Source: Locusta migratoria (lineage: Eukaryota > Arthropoda > Insecta > Orthoptera > Acrididae). From it: 64,000 bases of DNA. Numbering within the stretch: position 1 is the first letter of the stretch; the number at the start of each line of letters is the position of its first letter. The stretch is from NCBI GenBank assembly GCA_026315105.1, contig CM048744.1:354765168-354829167 (forward strand), read 5' to 3'. Both the position numbers and the translations under genes were made by a program. The notes beneath the pieces are model-generated. The model searched no databases, was not told where the DNA came from, and worked only from the letters and a program-made list of their open reading frames with translations. Shown here piece by piece: positions 51,706-61,890 of this stretch.

Positions 51706-52679
51706 AGTAAAATTCTGTAAGCTCACTCACTTCCGTACACAAACTGACCACCAAAGATCTTCCTTCTTGAGAACTTACTCCAAAAGGAGGGGAGGTAGTG
51801 AGAAAGTACTCCATGGCCAAAGCATTTGCTTCAAAGATTTTATTCATACGAAATTGAGAAATTACTCAGAGAACATTCTTTTGCTCTGAGCATCTTCTCT
51901 GAAGCATATGCTCAGTTTTATTCATACGGCCCAATAGCTTTGTTCGAAGAGTTGCCAGAAAGCTACTTGAAGAGCCAGCAAACAGGCGCTACTGCGCATG
52001 CGCGGCAACGGTGACGTCATGTGTCCGTGCTTGGTGTTTGGGCTCTTCGAACACCCATTTCGTTTTATTTAGCCTGTCCGCCACCTTCGATAGTGTAGCG
52101 TGAAAAGACACAAGAATGAACAGCAACGGCGCGAATGTTATTTACATCATGTTTGATTTGATTTTTTTATTCACCACTTATCATTTAGAAAATTACATGA
52201 GATGGGTTTCGTCATAAAACACACTTAATATATAGAAAAATATTTACTATATAGCACAGTATAGGCCTACTACTTACGAAATATACAGTTTCGCATGTCA
52301 TTAAGGAAAGTTGTTGGTGTTTTTTTTTCAGATTATATTTTATTTAAATACTGTTTCGCCATGTGATAACTTTTTGTAAGGAGAAACATTTTGACACCTT
52401 TTTTAAAGCTGTCCATACTAGGTATTTGTTTATCGTAATTCAACTTATTGTACAATACTGTCCTGAGTTCTCATTTTGTGTTTTCTTGTCAGGTGCAGGT
52501 GCTTCCTAATTCGTGTATGATGGTTATGTATATGATCGGCACACAGGAAACGTTGCGGTGTAGAAACTCTACATTAGCTATTACAGAGTTCTGTAAGAAC
52601 CACAGCGAAAGATTTAAACTGAAACAGCAGTTGCGGGGCGGAAGGACGGCTCATTAGAAAGAAAATTATGGAAAAGCGT

Positions 52680-53125
52680 TCACCGCAGTGTAGTACGAGA
52701 ACAAATGGGGATAACTGTTAGGGGCATACAAGAAACATTGTCGATAATAGGCCCAAGACCTGTTTTTGAGATAACAACGTTGAATGTACTGTCTCGCTGC
52801 GATAAACGCCCAATACTTCGGTACGGCGACAACAAATGCCTCAAACAGGGATAAGCACTGTCACCCAAAATGTAAAAAATCTTGGCAATTTTCCTCAGCG
52901 GTTTCCGACAGCGCATTCGTTCTGAATACTCTGATATCGTGGCCGATCCAGAATAAGTCTCTAATGTGTCTCTTGCTGAAACCACATGCAATTGAATGGG
53001 AAAAAACCTGGATCTTGTTGTTGTTGTTTAGAGGGGATTAGGAACCAGGATCTTCTTTGGGCATGTCTATTCTGACATGGGTCCCATCTATTACACCTGC
53101 CACTCCTTTATTGCGCAAATGGGAC
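52680..53125 (-). pseudogene. HARBI1-type transposase fragment
   Basis: The minus strand reads GVAGVIDGTHVRIDMPKED (near 53110-53050, first catalytic D as in V-I-D-G-T-H). After an insertion-like gap with AACAACAACAACAAG it reads ATISEYSERMRCRKPLRK, then IFYILGDSAYPCLRHLLSPY, the L-x-G-D-S-x-Y-P motif of HARBI1. The ends of the protein are missing. Clearly different from the transposase at 44143. Confidence 0.75.
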
Positions 53126-53309
53126 TATGTCATCTGTTGCCTCTACAGTTGATTCCAATCACATCGAGCTGATAAACATTGAATCTGTCTGCTACATTAC
53201 GAAAACCACAAAAAAATCAGATTATGTTGTAATAGGAGTATCTCCCCCATTCCTGCGTCCTGGTACATATAAAAAGGTAAAGCAGTCAACAATCCGAAGA
53301 TTGGTTTGA

Positions 53310-53580
53310 ACACCACAGTGCTTCACTAGGCATGGTCCTGTTTGGAGGTGGTATGCCGTTGCCTTCCTCCGACCTTCAAACTGTCTTACCCAGCCAATTA
53401 TAGGGGGACTTGCAGTTTAACGTGGGTTCCAAACCACGGTGATACTCGCTATTTTTCACATGAACGATACTGTCAGAGGTGAAAGAAGTGTAATGTGACA
53501 GATAAAAATTTAGAACCTGGCGGGGATCGAACCCGCGACCTTTGCATTAATAGTCTGGCATTCTATCACTGTGAAACCAA
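53310..53580 (-). repeat. tRNA-derived SINE, fourth type (minus strand)
   Basis: On the minus strand a tRNA-like head (TGGTTTCACAGTGATAGAAT, box B GCGGGTTCGATCCCC) is followed by a body containing GGTTTGGAACCCACG and GGAAGGCAACGGCATACCAC + CTCC. A dispersed repeat of SINE layout; borders are approximate. Confidence 0.6.
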
Positions 53581-54123
53581 ATTTCTAAATTGTTCTGTCA
53601 GAGCACACCCCACACAAAAAAGTGGAAAAATTCCTTATCTGAGAAACGTACCACAAAGTATAAAAAAATCTGATTCCTGTCTTTTATTTCGGTGCAACAA
53701 CATTGGGTAGAAATCGACGTCACTGGAGACGAAATCTGAATCGCTCGACATTTGCAAAGAATGTAATTTTGAATTCTGTTACCTTCTACAGGTGATTTTA
53801 TAAGAATAAATAATACCGTACAATTACAGAAGAAACACACAATAGTCTAATGTGTTCACTCCTTCGATAACTTCCATTTTGAACAAGGGCGCGTCTTGTA
53901 TCTCCATCCAAATAAGAGAGCTACGCGCATGCGCGAATCTGGCAGCCAGAAAAATTTCCTCGGGCAGCATCTGGCTACTTGGCTCTGCTTGCTAGCAGCT
54001 CTTCAAACAGCTGGCGCCCCTCATCAAGTAGCCAGATTCGGCGCCACGCGCTCTTCAAACGCGAACTTTCGTACTGCGCATGCGCGGTAGCCAGAAAGCA
54101 ACTCTTCGAACGAAGCTAATACC

Positions 54124-55854
54124 TTCGTTCGAGTTGCAACGGTTGCAACCGCGCTAAAGCGTTCGCGTTGCGGTCGCCACCGTTTCAAACTAAATATGAC
54201 TGCCATTGAGGCGTTCGAGTTTCGGTGCGAAAGGAGTTGCAGTCGTTTGTGACGGTAAGAGGAAATTCTTCTGACCGACCCCAAAGCGTTTAATAACCTT
54301 GCACCAAATAGATAAACCAGCACATGTGCAAAGTGTTTTGTATGTAGCTCGTTCCTTTTCCTCGAAGAAATGAAGTGCAAACTTCAGGCTATTCTTTTAA
54401 ACGGGCGGTAAATAGCAGTCTCGTAAGAATTTAATACATTATAGTATCATTTTATTCCCTTTGGGGATTTTTATGCCGATGTCTGACGTTTACATAAATC
54501 TGGCGATATTGAAAGTAGCATCTCGCTTTAAGAATTAAATTTTGCTTCTTCCATACAAGCATCGGATTACAAAAATCAACAATTATGGGTTACTATTGGT
54601 GATTTACCTATGCAATATTGAAAGAAACCTGACCACTGTTTCTTTTTAAATACAAATAGTTTTCATATTCATTGTTTCTAGCGTAAAAAGAAACTTAGTT
54701 TCTATACGTAATACCTCTAGCACCAGCAATGCGTTTGCACACTGGACACATTTCAGACTTTTCCTATCAATGAGTTCGAATCTCATAACCTTTCTTGGAA
54801 TTGACAATTTACAGCATTGGTTACATTTGGTCATGAACAAAATTTTAGTTTATCAACATTGACATTAAATAGCAGATAATTAGTACCAATCGAAGGCGAA
54901 ATCTATGCAAAATATAAGCCACAATTTAAATGTGTCCAATTCCTTTAATTTAAAAAAAGTAAAATAAAATAGGATGTTAACGGTGAAACTGGTGTCTGGC
55001 GTTATTAAGAGCTTTGTTTAACGATTTTACATAATTAAATTCAGTATAATTGATGATTTCAGATATCCATTACTTGATTAATGAAACTATGAAGGAGTTG
55101 TGCATGTTGTTATGCTTTACATGACACTTATTGAGTAATTCTCGAGATGAACATCAAACATTTACGTAGGTAACGTACGCTATTTCTGTGATTTAACTGC
55201 CTCTCTCGCACTGTAATGGATTTTACGTTATAAAGTACTGCCTCCTCCATCATAGGGATCACACAAAAACCACCACAGTTTTCCACATGGAATTTTCAGT
55301 GGTGTGGTGCCTTATAACCTGTGAAACACGACACAGTACTGGTAAAAATCAGCAGAATGTCACATGTAAACGATCCAGTAAAGTTCAAATTCAAATGTTC
55401 AAATGTTTGTAGAGCTTATGGGACTTAACTACGGGGTCATCAGTCCCTAAACTTACAAACTACTTATGAACTAGCTAATACTACGGACGGCACAAATATC
55501 CATGCCCGAGGGGGGATTCGAACCCCCGACCGTAGTGGCCTTGCAGACCGTGACTGGAGCGCCTCAGTCCCCTCGGCCACCGCGGCCGGCGATCCAGTAA
55601 AGTCTGAAAAGGTATAGTGCAGAGTATAATAAACTGTTGCTGTTGTTGTGTTTCATTATTTTAAATCATAAACCTTTCGTCTACGTAGCTGAGAGAGCAA
55701 ATGAGTCAACTAGCGCTACAGGAGGCCAAACCACGAAACACGAGAAAAAAGCTTTCGAGTTGGCGTTTGCAGTTGCAACTGGCGGAAGCCGCGCATGCTC
55801 AGTAGAGGTAGTCAGAAACTGGCGACTGGTAGATTTCTCGCCACTCGAACGGAC
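54124..55854. mobile_element. Non-autonomous TIR element 3 with CTAATACC flanks
   Basis: CTAATACC stands at 54116-54123 and 55855-55862. Just inside, TTCGTTCGAGTTGC on the left matches the inverted right end TCCGTTCGAGTGGC with two mismatches, with one extra base at the right border. An 8-bp duplication would suit an hAT or P-type element. No coding sequence is recognised. The left duplication includes the last two bases of element 2 and its AAT, so it inserted after element 2. A SINE is nested at 55385-55590. Confidence 0.6.
55385..55590 (-). repeat. tRNA-derived SINE (main family)
   Basis: Minus-strand, near-consensus copy with an exact 13-bp duplication GATCCAGTAAAGT at 55372-55384 and 55591-55603. 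Confidence 0.95.
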
Positions 55855-55864
55855 CTAATACCTC

Positions 55865-56318
55865 TGTAGCACTGCAGTTATAGAAGGTTTAAAATTTCAA
55901 TACAGCATTCTATTTGGTTGGTGCATGAGTTCGTAGATTTTGGTTTTGCATGCTGGTATTTCAGTGTGTATGGATGTATACACTGAATAGCCGAGGAAAG
56001 TGGTACAGGTAAATAGCTTACAAAGATAGCAGCGGAAACTCTACGCTGAAACGTGCGACAGCGCACCCAACACCTCCTAGCGGCGTGAACTGTAAATATC
56101 ACAGTCACAAGAATAACCCAACGAGTCATCACAATTAACTAAAACTTACTGCACAATAGATACCGGACAATTTACACAGTTCACAAATTACAGCGTAGAT
56201 TGCGGATTTGCAGTTCAATTGAGTATGGAATGGTACATCGCCAAGCTTGTGTGGCATATGTTGTTTCTCGTTATGTATCTAACCGCCAACTAACCAACTC
56301 TCAATTTTTCCAGCTAGG
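55865..56318. other. No recognised feature
   Basis: Unassigned DNA between the stacked elements and the mariner-type MITE. Confidence 0.35.
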
Positions 56319-56320
56319 TA

Positions 56321-56914
56321 TACAGGCTGTTACAAAAAGGTACGTCCAAACTTTCAGGAAACATTCCTCACACACAAAGAAAGAAAATATGTTATGTGGA
56401 CACGTCTCCAGAAACGCTTAATTTCCATGTTAGAGCTCATTTTAGTATTTCCCTTTAAATGTAAATTGAAGTAATTCGAGCAGACAAATTATTGTCAAAA
56501 TATCCAATTGTTTCGTTAGTATGTACTGTACTTCCTCGATTGTTGGCCCAATTGAAGGCAGGTAATGTTGACTTCAGTGCTTGTGTAGACATGCGACTCA
56601 TTGCTCTACAGTACTAGCATCAAGCACATCAGTACGTAGCATCAACTGGTTAGTGTTCATCACCGTGGTTTTGCAGTCAGTGCAATGTTTACATATGCAG
56701 TGAATCGAGGGAGTACATACTATCGAAACAATTGGTTATTTTGACAATTGTCTACACGAATTATTTCAATTTACATTTAAAGAGAAATACTAAAATAAGC
56801 TCTAACATGGAAATTAAGCGTTTCCGGACACATGTCGACATAACATATTTTCTTTGTTTGTTTGTGAGGAATGTTTTTTGAAAGTTTGGACGTACCTTTT
56901 TGTAACACCCTGTA
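56321..56914. mobile_element. Mariner/Tc1-type foldback MITE (594 bp)
   Basis: Begins TACAGGCTGTTACAAAAAGG and ends with the inverse CCTTTTTGTAACACCCTGTA, within TA...TA (56319-56320, 56915-56916). The inverted arms extend about 200 bp (CCAAACTTTCAGGAAACATT against the inverted AATGTTTTTTGAAAGTTTGG). TA borders and CAGGGTGTTACAAAAAGG ends are typical of mariner-mobilised MITEs. No transposase. Confidence 0.88.
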
Positions 56915-57180
56915 TACTGGCATAGGAATAATTTTGTGATCTCATAAATGCACAATTGTTTATAAAAACGGCTAGGTCAGAATTTGACAATCGAATTAAA
57001 CTATATGTTGCTATTACAATTTGGTTAACAGAAATTATTATTTGACGGAAAATTAATAAAATATCTGGAACGAACAATATTGTTACGATGCGGGGTTCCC
57101 CAGACTTTTGTGATTGCCGGTCATAGTAAATAAAATAATTTATTGTAGAAAATAATTAAACTTTTTAATTAGGACATCAA

Positions 57181-57380
57181 AAATGTTCAAATGTTTGTCA
57201 AGCTTGTGCGACTTAACTGCGGGGTCATCAGTCACTAAACTTACAAACTACTTATGAAATACCTTACACTAAAGACAGCACAAACATCCGTGCCCGACGG
57301 AGGATTCGAACCCCCGACGGGCACCGCTCTCGCGCATCGAAGCATAGCGCCTAATTTCGCTCGGTCACTCCGCCGCGGCT
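57181..57380 (-). repeat. tRNA-derived SINE, variant head B
   Basis: Minus-strand copy with inverted head (GCATCGAAGCATAGCGCCTA + CACTCCGCCGCGG) as in the copy at 35540. Flanked by ATTAGGACATCAA (57168-57180) and ATTAAGACATCAA (57381-57393), a 13-bp duplication with one mismatch. Confidence 0.94.
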
Positions 57381-57393
57381 ATTAAGACATCAA

Positions 57394-57890
57394 TCAATTA
57401 ATGTAGTATAATCAAAGAAAGGGAAAACAGCAGGAACAAAGGCATGTACTTAAACGTTCGGAATTTAATGTCAATTATTTCGTAAGTTAACAATTTTTGA
57501 TGATTCAAGATCCTTACTATAAAGTGGAGGTGCTCTGCTATACACTGGTATCAGTCATTACATTTAAATATGCCGATTTCCGCACTCGAAGTATGATAAT
57601 GCGAGATGAAATGACTTCTTCAATTAACAATTCATTGTTAATACAGTTCCTGACTCTACTAATTATCCGAATGTGCTCCTATTGTTACAAAGAATATTCT
57701 AAATAATAGAATTACCTTGGAGAAAACGTATTTACATAATTGCTATTTTGAGTCTACCTACTGTGCTTACTGCTTATGTTTGCAAATGAATATATGACAT
57801 TTTGGAAAAAATAATTTAATCCAAAAGGAGTAAATATTGAGGCAGGAAAGATGGAAGGTGCTGACCTTGCTTTTTTTATAACAGATTACA
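57394..57890. other. No recognised feature
   Basis: AT-rich DNA, no motif recognised. Confidence 0.35.
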
Positions 57891-57899
57891 TGATACCTG

Positions 57900-58400
57900 G
57901 TCTGGCGAGTCCGTTTCCAATTGCATCGAGCTGATGGACGTCTACTTGTATGGAGACATCCTTATGAATCCAAGTAACCTCCATGTCACCAGGGGACTGT
58001 TCAACTTCGTGGACGCTCTGCAATGGTGGATGCGCGTGCAATTGCAGCTATATGGGACGCTGATGCGTGTAGATACGACTGTGACAGCTGACACGAAGCA
58101 CGCATCCTGGCTGATCACCTGCATCCATTCATATCCACTGTGCATTCCTACAAACTTGGACAATTCCAGTAGGACAATGCGACACTCCAGAATTGCTACA
58201 GAGTTGCTCCAGTAACAGTTTTCTGGGGTTAAACACTTACGCTTGCCACCAAACTTCCTAGATACAAATATTATTGAACATATCTGATATGCCTTGCAAT
58301 GTGTTGTTCGGAAGAGATCTCGGTAATTTCCTAGATGTGTTACATAGCGCGGTTGCGACCTCCAAACGGTAATAGATATCGGAATCTTATATATCTAACA
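57900..58400 (+). pseudogene. Tc1-like transposase fragment
   Basis: One frame reads HRADGRLLVWRHPYES followed by a region like the middle of Tc1-like DDE transposases (LRGRSAMVDARAIAAIWDAD, then LHPFISTVHSYK and QDNA-like FQXDNATLQN). R-A-D-G-R-x-x-V-W-R is a familiar block after the first catalytic D. Many stops. It differs from the Tc1-like relic at 38290. Confidence 0.65.
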
Positions 58401-58419
58401 AGCGAATGTCATAGTCGGT

Positions 58420-58480
58420 TACTGGATCAACTGGTTTTGATGCAGGTCTCCATACTACCCTATCCAGAGCAAGTCTCTTC
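58420..58480 (-). repeat. LINE 3' tail fragment
   Basis: On the minus strand TCTGGATAGGGTAGTATGGA + GACCTGCATCAAAACCAG resembles the 3' end region of the LINE at 39481 (GGATAGCTGCATCAAATCAG). It abuts the Helitron start. Confidence 0.5.
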
Positions 58481-58939
58481 ATCTATATCTATAAATGTGG
58501 ATGTCTGTTCGGTGTACGTTTATCACGTCTGAACCACAAGACATAAAGAGCTAAAAATTTGTACAGTTACTAATGTCTACCCGGGGAAGGCTTTAGGCAC
58601 GGTTTTATGGCGATCGGACAGCTATTTTTCTATGTATATTAATGTGAATGTCTGTTCGGTGTACGCTTATCACGTCCGAACGACAAGACGCAGAGACTTA
58701 AATATTTGTACAGTTACTAATTATACCTTAGGAAGGGTCAAGGTACGGTTTTATAGCGATCTGATTGATATTTAGTAATTTGAAGAATACAACGCGAAAG
58801 GATGAACAATAATTACTCTTTGAAAATTATATTTACTCTTTGAAAATTGTTTTATTGGTTGCTTTGTTGTTTGAGGATTGATAATGATAAAAGGGTGGAG
58901 TATATTGGCATGGAAAGTTATCGGTGTATATAAAATTCT

Positions 58940-58941
<2 letters not shown>

Positions 58942-58977
<36 letters not shown>
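58942..58977. repeat. (GT)n microsatellite in Helitron C
   Basis: Perfect GT run at the same site as the (AC)n run of the inverted Helitron A. Confidence 0.95.
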
Positions 58978-58979
<2 letters not shown>

Positions 58980-59241
58980 TAATAGTTCGCTCTGCAGCGA
59001 AAACTACAGAACGCAAACGAATGGTCTGTGTGTAATTGTTGTCCGAAGTCTCCCGTTGTACACCATAGCAGTTCCATGCCAGTAGCTATAAGGGGATGGA
59101 AGATATGGTGGTTGAAAGTCGTCAAATTATAAAAAAAATTCCGACTGAAGGCCAGCGATGACGTTTGCGACTCTATAGCAAGGAGGTTACATACAGCGAA
59201 ACGTGATGCCACAGACCATATCTTTGGTCGATGCGTGCTAC

Positions 59242-59271
59242 AGAGGAGGTTAGAATATATTCTAACCTCCT
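59242..59271. repeat. 28-bp perfect palindrome inserted between TGCGTGCTAC repeats
   Basis: AGGAGGTTAGAATA and its exact inverse fill 59244-59271. TGCGTGCTAC stands on both sides (59232-59241, 59272-59281). Helitron A lacks the palindrome and has one copy of the flank, so this is an insertion or a templated repair product. Confidence 0.9.
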
Positions 59272-59689
59272 TGCGTGCTACAATGTCTTCAGCTCATTCT
59301 GTGTAGGGATAAGCATACGAATAAGGAAACAAGAATAAATAAATAAATAAAGCAGTAAAAAATAAATTTCTTTAAAAACATCTCTTTAAAAAAATCGATT
59401 TGACTTTCCGCGCATTACATCAAGTGATCGATCTTTGATATTATTACAATCATTATTGTTGAATTTCGTGATCGGATTCTTCGAAACGAGTGCATTTTTA
59501 CGTGTGATTTGTTCTACACTACTTACTTTCCTGTTAATGTTGATTAAAAATGTTTGTTTCTATAGAAGGTATTGTATTTCATTCCATCCTTCAAAATCAA
59601 AACCTCATAGCACACTACTGAAAGATAGCTTATCCATCATAATCAACCTACACGCGAGCGGAGCCGCGGGTTTAAGCTAATGTCTGAAT

Positions 59690-59970
59690 AAGAACGGCAG
59701 CTTACATCCCTTTGAATGTTTTTACAATATTCTCTCTCGGTCTCCCCCGCGACTTTTGCCCCCACACTTCCCTCCATTGCTAAACTGACGATTCCTTAAT
59801 ATCTCAGAATGTGTCCTACCGATCAATCCCTTATTTTAATCAACATATGCCATAAGTTTCTTTTCTCTTCAATTCTACTCAGTACCTCCACATTAGTTTT
59901 GCGATCCACGCATCTAATCTTCAGTATCCTCTCGTAGAAACAAATTTCAAAAGCTTATCTTTGCATCTGT
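59690..59970. other. No recognised gene; probable LINE coding remnant on the minus strand
   Basis: The region with TCTCTCGGTCTCCCCCGCGA and ATTTCAAAAGCTTATCTTTG resembles coding tails of insect LINEs read on the minus strand, but stops are frequent. The call is uncertain. Confidence 0.3.
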
Positions 59971-59984
59971 GAACTCCTTATCGT

Positions 59985-60261
59985 GAAGTATTAAAATGCC
60001 AAGATTGCAAATATTTATATTTCCTGACGACCGGTTTCGATACACTTAGGGTTAAGGTGCATGACATTAAAATGGTACGTCAATCATAAAACATTTAATG
60101 TCATGCGCCTTCACAAAACGAAAACAGGACACAAGTGACCAGATGATGATACCTTAAGTGTATCGAAACCAGTCGTGAGGAAAAATAAATCAATATTTGC
60201 GATCTTGGAATTTTAATACTTCAAAATAAAGAGATCGCCGTCCTCCCACAGAAAAATAAAA
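59985..60261. mobile_element. Retroposon-like insert made of an inverted repeat, 13-bp TSD
   Basis: AACTCCTTATCGT stands at 59972-59984 and 60262-60274. The insert starts GAAGTATTAAAATGCCAAGA and has a near-inverse TCTTGGAATTTTAATACTTC spelled out at 60203-60222. Arms include ACCGGTTTCGATACACTTAG and its inverse. An A-rich tail (GAAAAATAAAA) sits at the right end. The long duplication and A-rich tail suggest reverse-transcribed insertion by LINE machinery. Confidence 0.75.
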
Positions 60262-60366
60262 AACTCCTTATCGTCCACATTTCACTACCATATCAGATCA
60301 CACTTCAGTCTAATGACGTAACAGTTACATTACATTTCAATCGTGTCAGAAGCATCAGACTTTATA

Positions 60367-61009
60367 TGCAGGCTGTCCCACTCAACTGTTTCACCCCAGA
60401 TATCTCTGAAACTACAAGAGATAATGAAAAACCACTTTCACGGTCATGAACTTACATGAGGGGCTTATGAAAGTAGGTACTATGAGACACTCTAAAACGT
60501 GAAGAAATATTATTTTCAACACATACTTATTTTTTTAATGGATACCCAATATTATTTCTTAAGCAATCGATAGAATGAAAAAACACAAATAGAATGGCGT
60601 TGGTTGCAACGCGATGAGTCAATTACATCCGGAGGAACTGCGAAGCGAAGTTGACATTTGAAATACTCGCTTGAGCCTCGGACACTGCGTTAGCAGCGCG
60701 CCTCATGTATTTCAAACGTCAACTTCGCTTCGCAGTTCCTCCGGATGTAATTGACGCATCGCATTGCAACCAACGCCATTCTATTTGTGATTTTTCATTC
60801 TATCGATTGCTTAAGAAATAATATGGGGTATCCATTTCAAAAAACATAAGTTTGTGTTGAAAATAATGTTACTTCGCGTTTTAGAATGTCTCATAGAACC
60901 TACTTTCATAAGCCCCTGTCGTACGTTCATGACCGTGAAAGTGGCTTTTCAATATCTCTTGTAGTTTCAGAGATATCTGCGGTGAAACAGTTGAGTGAGA
61001 CACCCTGTA
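60367..61009. mobile_element. Foldback element (643 bp), nearly perfect palindrome
   Basis: Begins TGCAGGCTGTCCCACTCAAC, and its inverse GTTGAGTGAGACACCCTGTA closes it, within TA borders (60365-60366, 61010-61011). Arms of about 300 bp are nearly identical (GGAGGAACTGCGAAGCGAAG against the inverse CTTCGCTTCGCAGTTCCTCC), with a loop of about 40 bases near 60670-60710. The CAGGGTGTC ends and TA target suggest a mariner-related foldback. Confidence 0.92.
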
Positions 61010-61139
61010 TATAGTAGAAGGAGACATCGGATAGATAAGTTTGTTAGGCTCTTCATAGATATTACATGTAACATGTATTTTGCAGGGCTAAGACTTATTC
61101 GATTAAAGCTGGCAGTGTCCAGAGAGTGATTTAAGTGTC

Positions 61140-61790
61140 ATGTATAATAAGTAGATAATTGCAATGTTAGGAGATTTTTGTCAAAAATCCGGCCACGTCC
61201 AGCGCATTGGAAGTAGCCTTCATGAGCTCTTCGGCTGTGCAAGTGCTTGGGTATAACACCACTGCATAAGGTGAGACATAGTCTGCTCTTGTCCACAATG
61301 GCACAACACCGATTCATCCAATAGTCCTGATTACACATGTTCACATGTTGCTCTTCGTTGTTCCAACTCCGGATTCAGTCTATTCAAGGATCTCCAGACG
61401 TCCCTCTTCTCAATGTGCCCTGGGTGAAGTACTTGCTTTGATACAAGCCAGTCATGGAGATGATCATTTTTATTTCGCCACATTTCTGTTCTGGTGTTCT
61501 GTGGTGTATCGGTGAGGCTTTCTGTCGTTTGGAAAAAACTCCTCCGTGATAGAAGTCGACAACGGGCGAGTTGGAGTCCGAAACGTGGGTGCACAATAGA
61601 TGTAACTGATTTTAGCTTCTCTTTCCTGGCAGCCACTTTGGGTCTAATGGTAGGAGGTGCAATACCAGCTAGGCATTGTAGTTTGTCCGCGGGTGTTGGC
61701 TTTAAGCAACCTGTGACGATGCGGGAGGATTCGTTAAATGGTATATCCACTTGATTAGCATAACTGGAGTTGTACCACACAGGATATGTA
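61140..61790 (-). pseudogene. LINE reverse transcriptase C-terminal region (second LINE family)
   Basis: The minus strand reads IPFNESSRIVTGCLKPTPAD, KLQCLAGIAPPTIRPKVAAR, then CRLLSRRSFFQTTESLTDTP, PGHIEKRDVWRSLNRLNPE, and in a second frame the Cys/His-containing end. This is the segment after the RT core in Jockey-type LINEs (A-L-N-E-x-x-R-x-I-T-G-C-L-x-x-T). One frame is open for 149 codons (61780-61331). The catalytic part is missing. Confidence 0.8.
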
Positions 61791-61794
61791 TATT

Positions 61795-61890
61795 CCGCAG
61801 CTGACTAACAAGAACATTTAAATTCATATTAGATGTAAACAAATTTCTCTTCTTAATAAATGCTTTTCTTCCATAGACAATCTCCATTTA
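61795..61890 (-). pseudogene. Fragment of the 39481-type LINE
   Basis: The minus strand reads YGRKAFIKKRNLFTSNMNLN, almost the same as GRKAFLKKRNLLTSNINLN encoded at 39790-39845. Only about 30 codons remain, and it is joined directly to the other LINE relic. Confidence 0.8.

Larger units (their letters stand above)
43866..51932 (+). mobile_element. PIF/Harbinger element 1 (8.07 kb), both genes recognisable
   Basis: Terminal inverted repeats GGGCCGTATGAATAAAACTG + AGCAT are perfect on both ends for 25 bp. AAT flanks both sides (43863-43865, 51933-51935), a 3-bp duplication fitting PIF/Harbinger. The 12-mer CGTATGAATAAA occurs three times at the left end (43870, 43930, 44033) and twice inverted at the right (51839, 51917), probably binding sites for the element's own proteins. 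A HARBI1-type nuclease (44143, plus) and a Myb/SANT-like protein (51705, minus) converge. The 5 kb between them is filled with secondary insertions. Confidence 0.92.
51936..54117 (-). mobile_element. PIF/Harbinger-like element 2 (2.18 kb), abutting element 1
   Basis: The left end AGCTTTGTTCGAAGAGTTGC matches the inverted right end AGCTTCGTTCGAAGAGTTGC (one mismatch). AAT stands at 51933-51935 and 54118-54120. The left AAT is also the right duplication of element 1, so the two elements touch. A HARBI1-type fragment lies inside on the minus strand (52680-53125). Both ends contain CGCATGCGC palindromes. A second SINE type is nested at 53310-53580. Confidence 0.75.
58482..59680 (+). mobile_element. 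Helitron C, complete non-autonomous copy
   Basis: Begins TCTATATCTATAAATGTGGA between A and T and ends with hairpin GCGAGCGGAGCCGCGGG followed by TTTAAGCTAA and T, the TC...CTRR form. The 5' head occurs twice in tandem (58482-58625 and from 58640). It contains a (GT)n run at 58942-58977 and a small palindrome insertion at 59242-59271. No Rep/helicase. The frame 58979-59212 on the minus strand is also present in Helitron A (5159-5389), but it shows no known domain and is probably incidental. Confidence 0.88.

Noticed and set aside
52784..53041. Plus-strand frame opposite the HARBI1-type fragment
   Set aside because: Antisense shadow of the minus-strand transposase relic, which has the recognisable LGDSAYP motif.
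54024..54380. 118-codon minus-strand frame across the junction of elements 2 and 3
   Set aside because: It spans two transposon ends and a target duplication, so it is not an inherited gene; no domain seen.
43866..55854. Reading the three stacked elements as one composite transposon
   Set aside because: Each has its own inverted termini and its own flanking duplication, and the interiors encode different transposases, so separate insertions fit better.
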